From NCBI GenBank assembly GCA_977017575.1, contig CDRNVI010000003.1:248001-312000 (forward strand): 64,000 bases of DNA, written 5' to 3'. Under the pieces are notes generated by a model, which saw only the letters and a program-made list of their open reading frames with translations, was not told where the DNA came from and did not search any database. This DNA comes from Paramoeba atlantica. Taxonomy: Eukaryota; Discosea. Position 1 is the first letter of the stretch, and every line of letters begins with the position of its first letter. Positions 30,443-40,584 of this stretch are shown piece by piece. A program made the position numbers and the translations under genes.

Positions 30443-31237
30443 TTACTCTTCAAGAATTTGGTGATCTGTGAGTGCTGGGTGAAAATCTTCACTTTGAATA
30501 TCTGGAATAAAAGATGAAAACTGATTCTGCGTTAAGTCAAGTAGGAAAAGAGAAACAGGAAGAGTAGTCATATTCACTGCACCACTTAAACGGTTGTTTG
30601 ATAGCTTTATTTCCATAATCGTTTCTGGTAAAGTACTCAAATCAATGCTTCCGGTGAATCGATTGCCGGAAAGTTTGAGGAGTTGTATTTTTGGCGGAAG
30701 TGAACGCAGGTCAAGAGTGCCAGAAAAATTACAATTGTTGAGCTCAAGTGCAACAAGCGAGGACGGAAGTGCCGAAAGGTCGACTGGCCCCACAAACTCG
30801 TTATTCGAAAGATAAACATCTGTGAGTTCTTCAGGCCATTGATCAACGTTAATTTCCCCATTAAATCGATTGTGCAATAAATACAAAGCTCTCAGTTCAC
30901 GAGGAAGCGATTCGAACGGGACGGAACCGAAAAGTATGTTGTTCGCAAGCGACAGATGCTTTAGACTACTTGGTAGACATGAGAAGTTAACTTCCCCAGT
31001 CAGTAACATGTAACTCCATGTAATTTCTTGCACGTATCCTTGGTCGTTGCAGTACACGCCACTCCACTTACACCCTGGGACGGACGTGTTCCACGACGAA
31101 TGTCTTTTTTGCACAATACCTCTCACGACACGGTCCAAATCATACTCAACAGGGAGAGAGGCGCCACGAATTTTACCAACGCGTCCGGTTGTGACTTCCG
31201 CGCCCAGGACATAGAAGTACTGAGTCAGGAAAGGCAT
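30443..31237 (-). CDS. Leucine-rich-repeat protein 3 (subfamily A)
   Basis: 264 residues from ATG 31237, the clearest member of the family. A short hydrophobic start (MPFLTQYFYVLGAEV) is followed by GKIRGASLPVEYDLDRVV, the cap SSWNTSVPGCKWSGVYC, and seven regular LRR units of about 23 residues such as LPSSLVALELNNCNFSGTLD and LPPKIQLLKLSGNRFTGSID. The cap and the LxGxV/L-D repeats resemble ectodomains of plant LRR receptors, but there is no membrane anchor or kinase. The Asn-Asn-Xaa and NMT sites could be glycosylated if secreted. Confidence 0.8.
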   Translation of the reverse strand: MPFLTQYFYVLGAEVTTGRVGKIRGASLPVEYDLDRVVRGIVQKRHSSWNTSVPGCKWSGVYCNDQGYVQEITWSYMLLTGEVNFSCLPSSLKHLSLANNILFGSVPFESLPRELRALYLLHNRFNGEINVDQWPEELTDVYLSNNEFVGPVDLSALPSSLVALELNNCNFSGTLDLRSLPPKIQLLKLSGNRFTGSIDLSTLPETIMEIKLSNNRLSGAVNMTTLPVSLFLLDLTQNQFSSFIPDIQSEDFHPALTDHQILEE

Positions 31238-31580
31238 ACCGTGAGCGTTTGTTGTGATGATTTACAAACTGTACGGTAAAATAAATGGTTTCTAAAGCTC
31301 TATTTGAAAAGGTAAATAATTATTAGGAGGAAATGATATCTTTGTAATTGACAACCATAAATCGTATGAGTGGAAGATACATATAAAACAATAAGCAAAA
31401 ACAAAGTAGAAAATTAGTCATAGTTATACATTGCTATGGATGATAGCGCCAAGTGGTATTGTCCTTTGAATTTCATGCCCTCTCTATGGCTCGTAGTCGA
31501 AAAAAGAACTCATGGTGAGACTGACTAACACTAATTGGAGCCGCATAACTTCCCAAATACTGTTCGAAACAGCATCTGTT
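31238..31580. other. Gap between LRR genes 3 and 4
   Basis: AT-rich with no gene or repeat recognised. On the gene strand it holds the 3' end of LRR 3's upstream region and the untranslated end of LRR 4. Confidence 0.4.
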
Positions 31581-32381
31581 CTAAACACTGTTCGAAATGT
31601 CATCTTTCTGGGGAAGAAACATCACTACGCGAGGCAAAGTTCCCTGCGGTTCATATCCACTAAAAAGGTTCATTCGAAGATCTATTTGAGGTGGATCAAT
31701 GTATTTCCCCATACAATATTCGGTAAGATCAAGTACACCAGTAAATTCATTTGCTCCCAAATAAATTTTGCTTAGACTGGGAGAAAGAATGCCTATTTTG
31801 AGCAACCCACCCAATTTATTTCCGGAAAGGGCTAGGAAGTTCATCGCAGGAGGAAGAAAGTCTAAAACAATGCCACCTGAAAATTTATTGCTGTTCGCAG
31901 AAAGCAAACGAAATCCAGGAGGAAGATTCATTAGATCGACTGTACCTGAAAGAGCATTATTGTTGATGAAGAATGAAACCATGGCAGGAGGGAGGGTCGT
32001 GAAATCTATTGCACCTGTATGCCTATCTCGATGATGGCTACACTGCACAGTCTCGATCGTTCGGGGAAGGAAATCCCATGTCAAATTTCCGTAAAAAGAC
32101 ACCAAATTTTTGTTCCAATTGAGTTCAACAATGCTTCCATTTAGATTACAACGAACACCGTCCCACTTACATACCGGGAGTTCTTTCGTTCCACCGAAAA
32201 GTGATCTTTTGCGTAGGTTCCATGAAGATGGACGGGAATGTACTTGATTGACGAATTGTTCCATCATAGATTCTTGTGACAATATACCGCTCCCTACTTT
32301 ACTGGGACGGAAGTCGGCGCCATCATCTATATTTCGAACAAATACGACTTTCGGAATTGGTACGTACTGCAGGAAAAGCAT
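31581..32381 (-). CDS. Leucine-rich-repeat protein 4 (subfamily B)
   Basis: 266 residues from ATG 32381. Subfamily B differs at the N-terminus: VRNIDDGADFRPSKVGSGIL, then SSWNLRKRSLF and the cap PVCKWDGVRC. About six LRR units follow, for example LPPAMNFLALSGNKLGGLLK. The last unit has an insertion before DLRMNLFSGYEPQGTLPRVV, a C-terminal block shared with the pair at 53-55 kb. No membrane anchor is seen. Confidence 0.75.
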   Translation of the reverse strand: MLFLQYVPIPKVVFVRNIDDGADFRPSKVGSGILSQESMMEQFVNQVHSRPSSWNLRKRSLFGGTKELPVCKWDGVRCNLNGSIVELNWNKNLVSFYGNLTWDFLPRTIETVQCSHHRDRHTGAIDFTTLPPAMVSFFINNNALSGTVDLMNLPPGFRLLSANSNKFSGGIVLDFLPPAMNFLALSGNKLGGLLKIGILSPSLSKIYLGANEFTGVLDLTEYCMGKYIDPPQIDLRMNLFSGYEPQGTLPRVVMFLPQKDDISNSV

Positions 32382-32493
32382 TTTAAATATCTCAAATAAT
32401 TAATCAGAATTTTTAAGACAGAATCTGATGAGATAATTAAAAAAATGCTTTCATAAAGTATCGTAAGGGGCCCGTAAAAGTACGACACGTTTT

Positions 32494-33197
32494 TTAAAAG
32501 AAAATCACAAACCCGGGGATTAGAAGACCAAAATACGTAGGGCTACGTATATTTTCAAATTTTGATACTTTGAAATCGCGCACCTCTACGCGGATACCTG
32601 GATTACGATTTAAACAAAGAAGTTTTAGAGATTTAGGGAGCGAATTCAACCCAACGTGCTCAGTCCAATAATTTTTGGCAAGGCTTAAGAATACCATGCT
32701 AGCTGGAAGAAATTTAAACGGCAAGGGACCATAAAATTGATTCTCCTCTAAATTTAGCATGGTCACTTTCTTGGAAGTACTTCCAGAGGAAGCGTACAGT
32801 TAAGTTGGTTCCTGAATAGGTTAAGACTTTCTATCGTAGAAGGTAGTTGTTACCAAATACCGCACCCTCGAAGAAAAAGAGCGCGCCATATAATCCTTAC
32901 GACCTCACCATTCCTATTGTTTTCAACGCCGAACCATGAAGAAGCTGGCACTTCATTTTTCCATGATGAATCAGGGTATTCGACATTCCGAACGAAACGT
33001 TAAAATTTGTATTCCACAGGAAGACAACTACTGTGGACTTTGCTGAGACGAGAAATATTCGAAGGTTTTTTCATGTGATCGCATAGACCTACAAAAAGCA
33101 TTGCTATAACTATAAGATGGAAAAGAAGGGACGCTGCTTCAAATTTTCGTACTGAGGAAGAAATATACAACTGATCAAAAAAAGCACACCCCTCCAA
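32494..33197 (-). pseudogene. Decayed leucine-rich-repeat gene 5 (subfamily A)
   Basis: Family pieces are found in order but in three frames. LSKVHSSCLPVEYKF (end of the first frame, near 33000) matches the GKIRGASLPVEY motif. Next comes RNVEYPDSSWKNEVPASSWF, a cap whose Cys residues are lost, then LPSTIESLNLFRNQLNCTL. Last is 32494-32766 with MLNLEENQFYGPLPFKFLP and a further unit. At least two frame changes and in-frame TAA and TGA codons interrupt it. A possible start is ATG 33101. It is a host gene in decay, showing turnover within the family. Confidence 0.7.
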
Positions 33198-33362
33198 TTA
33201 CTACATTTTCGTATTATAATACATGAATGTAAAATTCTGGGTCTAATTACTATCACTGTGGTTACAGTACTCATAAATATTAATCCATAGAATTCGGAAG
33301 ATAGATTAAGAGAAAACTATTAAGGAAAAACTATATGATCACCCCACGCACACACAAAAAAT

Positions 33363-35792
33363 TTAAGCCTTGTAGCCCCTCCGTATCCGAAATTTAATAT
33401 TCTTTTTAGCCTGCTGTCCGCGACGCCTATCTTTTTGCTTTTGAGAAAGCTGTTGCCGGCGACGTACAGTGCTGCTACGCTGCGTCATAGAAAACAGTTT
33501 TCTTTTTCGACTTTCGCCATGAGTATGCGAACCGCTTCGCAAACTCTTCTTGTAGCCTATAGAATGTTTTTTTCGTTCTTCTTCTATTTGAGACATTTTT
33601 TCCTCATATTGGATCGTGCGCTGCTTGTTGCTGTGTTTCTCAATGATTGAAGGATCAACACTATCATTGGCTTGTAAATCAGATATGGTTAACACATGCT
33701 TTGCTATTGAATTTTTGCCTTTCTTTGCAGTATTTTGAATTTTTTTAATTTTGGAGAAGTCCTCGGAAGTAAGTAAAACCTCCCGCGCATCTAGTAACTC
33801 AGTAGAAGCTGGAGTTGGAACTTCGTCGTTGTTTTGTTCAATAATGGGTATTAGATCTGGCAATGATCCGGTATCAGATTCCCAGTATTCAGCAGAACTG
33901 TTGTCACTGCTATTTATTGAGTCCGTTGATTGCTGTAGAGCATCCGTATTAGTAGAAGCTACTGAACTACATTCATATGTTTTCACCCCCTGGAGCACTC
34001 CCTTTTCTTCGATTTCATGGGGTGGCCTTTGAAAACTGCAACTCTCAGTCATGAAGGAGTTTGGATTGTCCTCAACAGCGGAATCAACTACCTCGCACTC
34101 TGCTTCTTGAAATGAATCACTGCCCCGTTCACAACCGGTTGACTCTTCGTGGTCAGTGTATTCTGAGTTGAAAAACGAATCGTTTTCGTTTGATTGATAT
34201 TCTAGTCCATCTTCTACAAGATTCTGTTCTTGAATGGCATTATTTCGACTCGCATTTAACAAATCTAAACCAGTAATTTGATCTAAAGGTGCAGCTTCAC
34301 CGTATCGTTTGGGTGGAAAAATTGGCACTGTTTCCTTTGAACGTTTGCGATACTTGGGTGGGAGCATTTCGGGTTGAGTTTGACGAAAAAATCGCAGCAA
34401 AGAACGGGCTGCTGAAGCAACCCCTGGTGATTGTCGATGCTTAACATAATCCAGTAAACTGTGGAGTACATCAGTTTCCATAGACCATGGTTGTCGTTTG
34501 CAGATTTCGCGAAGGGTGTTAATCCCAATTGTAATAGAGTCTGGTGTGGCTTTGTCGTGCACAAAGTGACTGGTAATCGTTCGACACAAGGGTTGCAGTT
34601 CCTGCGGTGGAATCTCGTCGTGCACGGCCTCCACAGCCAAAGTAAGTATTAGAGTAACGTCACGTTGATAAGGTTCTAAGTACCGCTGTAAATAACTGTA
34701 ATACGGAAATAAGAGCACGCGATGCACACATATGATGCGAGATAATACTTGCATCATACGTAAGCGTACTTCAAAACGTTCCGTTGTCCGACGTAAAGTG
34801 GCGAAAAGTTTTTCAGCATATCCTTGTGGGTCACGCAACATTCGGATGGGATCATGCTGAGAAGGCAGCCCAGAAGAAAAGGAGTCTTGCTCCGACTCAG
34901 ACGCATCGTTTGAAGCTCCAGCACGTTGTAGTACATGTTGTACAGACTTTTTAAGTTTCTGCTCCCTACCTCTCGTCTTTTTTCTTACCCTAAATGAGTG
35001 GTGCAGGGAGCCTACCTGTGTCTGCACGCCTTTCCTTTCCGCATCTGTGATATCTTTCTGAAGGGTATGCAACCGCCGTAGAAGAAAATATAGAGCAATT
35101 TTCACGACCCGACTGTGTTTCGAAAATACGGCCTGTGATATAAAATGCACCGAAAGTTCATCTCTCCATCGTGGATTGCGACGATAAAGATCAATAAAAA
35201 GAAGTAATGCATAACGGGATGAAACTGGATCCTCTTCTTCAATCAAATCATTCACGTGGCATTGCATGCTTTTCAGGGAGCGAGAGTTTCCAACCAAATC
35301 CCCGCGACACAAGTCGCTCGCAAGATGTCGAATGAGTAAGCGACGAAGATTCTTATCTGGCGCCGAAAGCATCGAGAGAAAGAAAGGTATTGTGTCGCTC
35401 GATAAAAGCAGTTTGCGGGAGCGTAAAGAGATCACTCCTTGCATCAAAGCTTGTATAATTTTCGGCGGATAGCGATTCAAACAAGGAAGCGATTTGGCGT
35501 TCAACCTAGCTGAAGTTTGGTGAGAAAAGTGAAACAGTTCATATACTAAGTGAAGCAACCGACTAGGAACACCATCATGAACCTCGCGACAAACGTTGAA
35601 CACAATATTAATAGAACTAATCATGGTATCTACAGGCACCGAAGCTGTACTTACCTTTAGTAGAGACAACAAAGCCTCAAAATGTGTGACATATTGTGCA
35701 TACTCCTCGGCATAGCTTCCGGGATCCTTTCTCATTCGTTCCTGCAAAAGCTCTATAGATCCTGTAAATGGAAGCTCAAGGCTGCTGTTCAT
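33363..35792 (-). CDS. SDA1: SDA1 homologue, 60S ribosome assembly
   Basis: 809 residues from ATG 35792. The N-terminal block ERMRKDPGSYAEEYAQY matches the SDA1 N-terminus (RDP.AY.EEF). The central block has IRMLRDPQGYAEKLF (about 317-335) and FPYYSYLQRYLEPYQRDVT (about 371-390), both signatures of the family. A long acidic Ser-rich stretch lies at about 520-650. The last 110 residues are Lys/Arg-rich (RRRQQLSQKQKDRRRGQQ). Sda1 acts in the nucleolus and nucleus in 60S subunit maturation and export. It is longer than the human and yeast proteins mainly in the acidic part. The intergenic distance to the next gene upstream is about 180 bases. Confidence 0.9.
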   Translation of the reverse strand: MNSSLELPFTGSIELLQERMRKDPGSYAEEYAQYVTHFEALLSLLKVSTASVPVDTMISSINIVFNVCREVHDGVPSRLLHLVYELFHFSHQTSARLNAKSLPCLNRYPPKIIQALMQGVISLRSRKLLLSSDTIPFFLSMLSAPDKNLRRLLIRHLASDLCRGDLVGNSRSLKSMQCHVNDLIEEEDPVSSRYALLLFIDLYRRNPRWRDELSVHFISQAVFSKHSRVVKIALYFLLRRLHTLQKDITDAERKGVQTQVGSLHHSFRVRKKTRGREQKLKKSVQHVLQRAGASNDASESEQDSFSSGLPSQHDPIRMLRDPQGYAEKLFATLRRTTERFEVRLRMMQVLSRIICVHRVLLFPYYSYLQRYLEPYQRDVTLILTLAVEAVHDEIPPQELQPLCRTITSHFVHDKATPDSITIGINTLREICKRQPWSMETDVLHSLLDYVKHRQSPGVASAARSLLRFFRQTQPEMLPPKYRKRSKETVPIFPPKRYGEAAPLDQITGLDLLNASRNNAIQEQNLVEDGLEYQSNENDSFFNSEYTDHEESTGCERGSDSFQEAECEVVDSAVEDNPNSFMTESCSFQRPPHEIEEKGVLQGVKTYECSSVASTNTDALQQSTDSINSSDNSSAEYWESDTGSLPDLIPIIEQNNDEVPTPASTELLDAREVLLTSEDFSKIKKIQNTAKKGKNSIAKHVLTISDLQANDSVDPSIIEKHSNKQRTIQYEEKMSQIEEERKKHSIGYKKSLRSGSHTHGESRKRKLFSMTQRSSTVRRRQQLSQKQKDRRRGQQAKKNIKFRIRRGYKA

Positions 35793-35971
35793 TGTGATGT
35801 TAGAAAAATTTATGAAAGTTGCGCTGCATATGATAAAAAGCTGTTAGCACATTAATTAACATTAAGAGAGTACCAAATTAAATTATTTCAGATAAGAAAT
35901 CGCATCTCGTTTTTATATGATGATGCTTATAGGCCGACCCTGTAATACATGAATAACTAAACAAGGTAAGG

Positions 35972-36370
35972 CTATTTACTGTGCTCTTTATCGCCTGAAT
36001 TGTTGTTCTTGAATTTATGAAGATCATTTATTAATTGATTGCTTTGTATTTGTAAAAGAGACAGCACGGCAGTGTGGCGTAGCAAAACTAATCGAAGTGA
36101 CGTAAGGAGCTTTGTATTTGTTAACTTTCCAGGCAGTGAGACGTCTTCTAAGAAATTAGAAATTTCATTTTTTGATAAATTGTGGTCGTGTAATTCTTGA
36201 AAAACCTGTATACCCATCGCAAAAGAATATAACAACCGCAACCCACTTAAGACAGATAGAACTGGCGGGTGCCCAAATTGAGTCAACATCGAATTAATAA
36301 TTTCAAGGAAACTGTCGCTATTTTGTGCCTCCAGTCTATTTTTCAGTTCAATCGGCTCATGATAAATCAT
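35972..36370 (-). CDS. Small helical protein of unknown function
   Basis: 132 residues from ATG 36370. The composition is Leu-rich and helical (LLTSLRLVLLRHTAVLSLLQ), with a polar Asn/Lys/Asp C-terminal tail. There is no signal peptide, motif or family that I recognise. It lies in the run of minus-strand genes with normal spacing (180 bases to SDA1), which supports it as a real gene. Confidence 0.55.
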   Translation of the reverse strand: MIYHEPIELKNRLEAQNSDSFLEIINSMLTQFGHPPVLSVLSGLRLLYSFAMGIQVFQELHDHNLSKNEISNFLEDVSLPGKLTNTKLLTSLRLVLLRHTAVLSLLQIQSNQLINDLHKFKNNNSGDKEHSK

Positions 36371-36767
36371 ATGCGCTGTAAAACTCTAGTTGCACATCAA
36401 ATAGTTATCAAATTATTCAATCGACACTACAAAAAAATACTATCGAATTTGAAAAAGGGTTCAAACACGCAGAGCAAACAATTCTACTCTTAACACCCCG
36501 TTTCGCCAATATAGACGGCGCAGTTTAAGCGCTATCTCTGCTTTAACTATTATTACTTTTAGCAAGTTCGCCTCCAAAAGCGGAGGTGGTATTCAACGCG
36601 AGGGGCGCATCGATATGCCTTCTAAACTTAAAACAGCCACTGTATTACCCAGATGGCAAACAAGGTTGGTTATTAAAACTATTTAGATTTTTTTTGAGAA
36701 GCGGCGGACCAGAATATCCAAAAAAGGTAACGGTATATTAAGCAACACACCCATCAAGGCAAACGAA
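36371..36767. repeat. Gap containing a lone repeat-A hairpin remnant
   Basis: At about 36575-36650, CGCCTCCAAAAGCGGAGGTG and the following TTCAACGCGAGGGGCGCATC match, in reverse, the right arm and loop of repeat A (CGCGTTGAA...ACCTCCGC). This is a short, strongly diverged third copy of that hairpin. Nothing else is recognised. Confidence 0.5.
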
Positions 36768-37793
36768 TTAATCAGAATCTTTCCATATTAGACAACAGTG
36801 CCATAACAAAGGCACCGCGAACACAAGTCCTATTGCTATCACAGCGGGAGGACCGATAACAGGACCTAATATAAACATTGCCACATCGCATAAAAGAATA
36901 CACCCCAGAAGACTTGAAAAAATTCGCTTGCGCAGTAAGAAACGACCCAGGACATCTCTCCAATCATCCTCTATAGGAGCAAGCACCCCGGAAACCTTCC
37001 CTTTGGATGACATACTCGAGCGCGTGCTCATGGAGGGGGAAGGCTCCACACGGGGACTTTCCCCATCCTCACCCACGTGCCGGTTTACCTCTGCCTCGCC
37101 GAGCACCCACTGCATCTCCTCCCCACTGTCCTCCACGCAGTACGGGAGCTTCCACGTGCCATGCCACATCACCTCATACCACGGACGCATGCGGTTGTGT
37201 TCCCACACGAAGGTGAGATTGATCCCGTCGAAGAACAGCGACGGGGGTGGAACCCACACACGGTCACTCGAGTGAAGTCGTGGAAACCTTTTCACCTCCA
37301 TGGTTTCGGGGGGAAAGGTATTTCCCGAACGAGGGTCCGAAGCGTTGCTTTCGGAGGGTGAGGGCATACTGTGGGAGGACAACCCCCGCCACACGACGCG
37401 GTCAATAACCTGGCGAATGTCAAGTCTGCGGAACTCTTCTCGGCTCAGTGGGGTGAAGCCACGTATGAGGTGGAATCGTCGCAACAGGGGGACGAAGAGC
37501 TCTCGACAGCGCCCGGAGCGAGCACTTTCGCAGTAGGCACGAAACCCTGCTCGGTAGAATTCATCAATCAAGGAGACGTCCAAGGTTTGTTCCGGGGGCA
37601 AGCGCATTCCGCACCAACCCTTGCGCTCAGGACAGAATTCTAAGACATCGATTGGTGGTTTCGGGATGGGAGAAAACTTTAGAGAACCAGCGTCCGCAGG
37701 GTTGACCCCGGAAAGGTGACTTAAGAGAAGGATTTGTGAGCACCAAAGTAAAGAACGCACCACCCTCTCGATTGAGCAACAATGATCTATCAT
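36768..37793 (-). CDS. Putative membrane protein with signal peptide and two C-terminal helices
   Basis: 341 residues from ATG 37793. Residues about 13-35 are hydrophobic (LLWCSQILLLSHLSG) and look like a signal sequence. A central luminal or extracellular part of about 240 residues contains Cys, Trp and Pro-rich segments (WCGMRLPPEQ, WYEVMWHGTWKLPYC) and a Ser/Pro-rich linker. The end has two hydrophobic segments (LLGCILLCDVAMFILG and PPAVIAIGLVFAVPLLW) and a short charged tail. Family not recognised. The middle of the gene is GC-rich while both ends are AT-rich. Confidence 0.65.
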   Translation of the reverse strand: MIDHCCSIERVVRSLLWCSQILLLSHLSGVNPADAGSLKFSPIPKPPIDVLEFCPERKGWCGMRLPPEQTLDVSLIDEFYRAGFRAYCESARSGRCRELFVPLLRRFHLIRGFTPLSREEFRRLDIRQVIDRVVWRGLSSHSMPSPSESNASDPRSGNTFPPETMEVKRFPRLHSSDRVWVPPPSLFFDGINLTFVWEHNRMRPWYEVMWHGTWKLPYCVEDSGEEMQWVLGEAEVNRHVGEDGESPRVEPSPSMSTRSSMSSKGKVSGVLAPIEDDWRDVLGRFLLRKRIFSSLLGCILLCDVAMFILGPVIGPPAVIAIGLVFAVPLLWHCCLIWKDSD

Positions 37794-38139
37794 TTATCTA
37801 AAAGAAATAATACAGTCTTGCAGAATATCGAGGACATTGTTCATCAAAGTATGCAGCTTGCTCAACATAATCTACGATTTTGTTTTATGAATTACTTTCT
37901 AAAATGAATTTGTATGTTTACAGTATAGTTGGAGTGATTTTTCTTCCCCATCTTGTGCAGTTGAGCTTTTCATGTCAAGCATTACATTCTAAATTTTAGA
38001 GATATCTTAAATTCAGTAATATTTCTACTCGACTGATTACAACTATTCGACTGGTAAAAATTATTTTAAAAAAGAATTATTGTAAAAATTATTGTGTCAT
38101 CTCAAAATTTTACTCAAACTTTGGTCGTAGTACTGAATT

Positions 38140-38904
38140 CTAGTATATAAGGGCAATAAAACAGGAGAACAACGCAAAAACACAAACAATCAAAGCAATT
38201 ATGATCAGATAGCGGTGACGCAAAGATGGAACAAAATCGATATCTTGATCAAATTGATTACCAGAAAAGGTCGCATGTACCAGTGATGGCGGAAGCAGAG
38301 TGACGTTCAGAGATCCCGAAAGCAGGTTATGCCTGACATCCAAGTATTCCAAATTAGGAGGAAGAAAGCGCAACTCCAAAGGTCCATTGAATTTGTTTTC
38401 ATGAGCATCCAAATATCTAAGGGGTGCGGGGAGAGAAGTCAAGTCCATGAAGCCTTGTATGTTATTTTTTGAGAGGGAGAGATGTCGCAAATTAGTCGGT
38501 AATTGTGTGAAATCGAGAGTTCCAAAAAAGTGGTTTCCATCTATCATAAGATATTCCAGCTGAGATGGAAGTTGCCAAGGAGACACTATGCCATTTAGCG
38601 AATGTGAACACAGGTTAATGTATCGCACGGAGCGAGGTAGGGCGCCCCACACGACGGTACCATGGAGAGAGTTTGTCTCTTTTCCATATAGACTCGTAGA
38701 AGACCAATGTAGCGCCTCCACAACTCCATGAGGGGTACATCTTACACCTTTCCAAGTCCGTATGTCCCTCTCAGGGTGCCATGAAATGGGAGTGCCGACC
38801 AGAAGTCGCACAAAAGTCCACATCTGCTCCTCCGGAGAATGCATCAGAGAGCGTCGGGACTTACCAGCGCGACTGGCATGCACGGGAGGTGAGGATTCCT
38901 CCAT
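38140..38904 (-). CDS. Leucine-rich-repeat protein 6 with a C-terminal membrane anchor
   Basis: 254 residues from ATG 38904. There is no signal peptide. The cap is present as TPISWHPERDIRTWKGVRC with only one clear Cys. Six LRR units follow, such as LPTNLRHLSLSKNNIQGFMD and LPPNLEYLDVRHNLLSGSLN. Unlike the others it ends in a single hydrophobic helix (YLIIIALIVCVFALFSCFIA), so it is probably a tail-anchored or type I membrane protein. It is a diverged subfamily-A member. Confidence 0.75.
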   Translation of the reverse strand: MEESSPPVHASRAGKSRRSLMHSPEEQMWTFVRLLVGTPISWHPERDIRTWKGVRCTPHGVVEALHWSSTSLYGKETNSLHGTVVWGALPRSVRYINLCSHSLNGIVSPWQLPSQLEYLMIDGNHFFGTLDFTQLPTNLRHLSLSKNNIQGFMDLTSLPAPLRYLDAHENKFNGPLELRFLPPNLEYLDVRHNLLSGSLNVTLLPPSLVHATFSGNQFDQDIDFVPSLRHRYLIIIALIVCVFALFSCFIALIY

Positions 38905-39694
38905 AAAAATTCAACAAGGAGAGTGAAAACTTAAGATTAAAGGATAATTCAAACCTAAAAAACGTACATTAAAAAAGGATATTGCAAACATGATGATATA
39001 GTAGTGTTTTGTCGATAGTACAGAAAGTGAGCCGCTGATTTCTGCAGCCCCTTAATTATAAATTGATAAGTTCTATCATTCGACTTTATGAAAATACACC
39101 TTTTTGTAATAGAATAAATACACCTTCTTGTAATAGAATAAATACACCTTCTTGTAATAGAATAAGATACTTTTTGGTCAAAGGGGCATATTTTGTACCA
39201 AATATTTTTTTTAATGAAATTTCTCCCCGACGAGTAGAAAAAAGTTCTTAAACTTACAAAAACATTTTATCGTTCCTCATTAGTACTGTCCAGAAATATT
39301 ACAAATGCTTGTATTGCGGGATTGCAATCACCTTTCACCTTCGCACAGCGCTGAAGAGTTTTTGCACATTCTAGGAAGGAATGCTCATCTCATACGTCGA
39401 TGGTGGGATTTAATTCACTCAAATGTATCATACCCTTTGCAGTCGAAGCTCATATTGTTGCACGAAATGTGATTTGAAAGGTGTTGCCAACTTTCTTTGC
39501 ATAACGGTTCCTTCGTAATGAAAGATTCTAATAAATTATTAGAATTTATTCAAATACTATAAAAACCGTTTTAATTCAGTCGGAAGAGTTGGTACGAAAA
39601 TATTCCCTTTTCGCCTACTTTTTTTCTTTCAAAATGCTATTGTCAATAGCATTTTATTGAGTATTACAATCTTTGTTTACTTAATATTCGTCAT
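38905..39694. other. Long gap with a short tandem repeat
   Basis: About 790 bases without a convincing gene. A 24-base unit (AAATACACCTTCTTGTAATA plus GAAT) is repeated three times at 39092-39163. A 55-codon plus-strand frame at 39305-39472 is against the direction of all host genes and has no motif. The rest is AT-rich. Confidence 0.5.
39092..39163. repeat. Tandem repeat, 3 x 24 bases
   Basis: Three head-to-tail copies of a 24-base unit. Copies 2 and 3 are identical and copy 1 differs by one base. It lies between LRR genes 6 and 7 in non-coding DNA. Confidence 0.85.
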
Positions 39695-40321
39695 TTACGA
39701 ATTTAATTTTACTACAGGGGCCCAGATTCCTATCTCTATTGAATTGAAATTGTTTCCTGAAAGGTTTAAGTCCCAAAGTGTAGGAGGAAATCGCCCTGTC
39801 AAGTCAGCGATGCCCGAAAATTTATTATGGTGCAAATGAAGGCGAGAAAGCCTTTTCGGAAGATCCGAAAATGAAAGCTCTTCAGTAAAACAATTATGGT
39901 CCAAAAAAAGATGCTCCAGTAAGCTGGGGAGATGTCGAAGATCTACCTCACCATCAAAATAGTTATGTGAAAGCCACAATTGCTGTAATGAAGAAGGAAG
40001 GTCCGACAACGCGACGTCACCGTTCAGTTGGTTATTCGTAGCATGTATTATCCGGAGTGTGTCGGGGAGAAGATACAAGGCAATGGAGCCACGAAGTTGT
40101 TTCCCACTCCAGTTGAGCTCACTTACTTCATGGGAGGGGTTGCAACGTACCCCGGTCCATGAACACGCAGACGTGTGAGTCACCCAGTTTGAAGGTTTGT
40201 CATGGATGTGTGACACAACACGCTCTAGCACATACTCTTGAGGAAGTCGAACTCCTTGAATCTTACCTCGAATTGAGGAGGGAATGGATTCAGCGCAGAT
40301 GCACAAGTATTTGCGCTGCAT
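39695..40321 (-). CDS. Leucine-rich-repeat protein 7 (subfamily A)
   Basis: 208 residues from ATG 40321. The N-terminus MQRKYLCICAES is short. The subfamily-A motif reads RGKIQGVRLPQEYVLERVV, the cap SNWVTHTSACSWTGVRC. Five LRR units follow, including LPSSLQQLWLSHNYFDGEVD and LPKRLSRLHLHHNKFSGIAD, then a short polar tail. It is the shortest intact member. It lies about 260 bases downstream of the histidine methyltransferase gene. Confidence 0.75.
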   Translation of the reverse strand: MQRKYLCICAESIPSSIRGKIQGVRLPQEYVLERVVSHIHDKPSNWVTHTSACSWTGVRCNPSHEVSELNWSGKQLRGSIALYLLPDTLRIIHATNNQLNGDVALSDLPSSLQQLWLSHNYFDGEVDLRHLPSLLEHLFLDHNCFTEELSFSDLPKRLSRLHLHHNKFSGIADLTGRFPPTLWDLNLSGNNFNSIEIGIWAPVVKLNS

Positions 40322-40584
40322 AAAGCAATAATTATTGTGTAATATTTAAATATGATAATACTAAATTAGACTTTTGAGCCTTTTTTCAGTTAAAATTAGA
40401 GGATTGAACGTTCAATTAACGTACTCTGAAGCACGCAAGGAATAAACATTCTCTTTCGAGATGAAGTCTTAGTGATATGCCTAAAATATCTCTTATTTTC
40501 ATATAGAGAAGAAGAAAACCGGAAGCCCTCTAACACCCATAACAATTGACCCAATAAAACCTTGCAAAAAGAATGCACTGACGA

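Noticed and set aside
39092-39163. A CRISPR-like array
   Set aside because: Three direct 24-base repeats without spacers in a eukaryotic intergenic region; a simple tandem repeat.
39305-39472. 55-codon plus-strand frame in the gap between LRR genes
   Set aside because: Opposite to all host genes, short, and with no recognisable feature.
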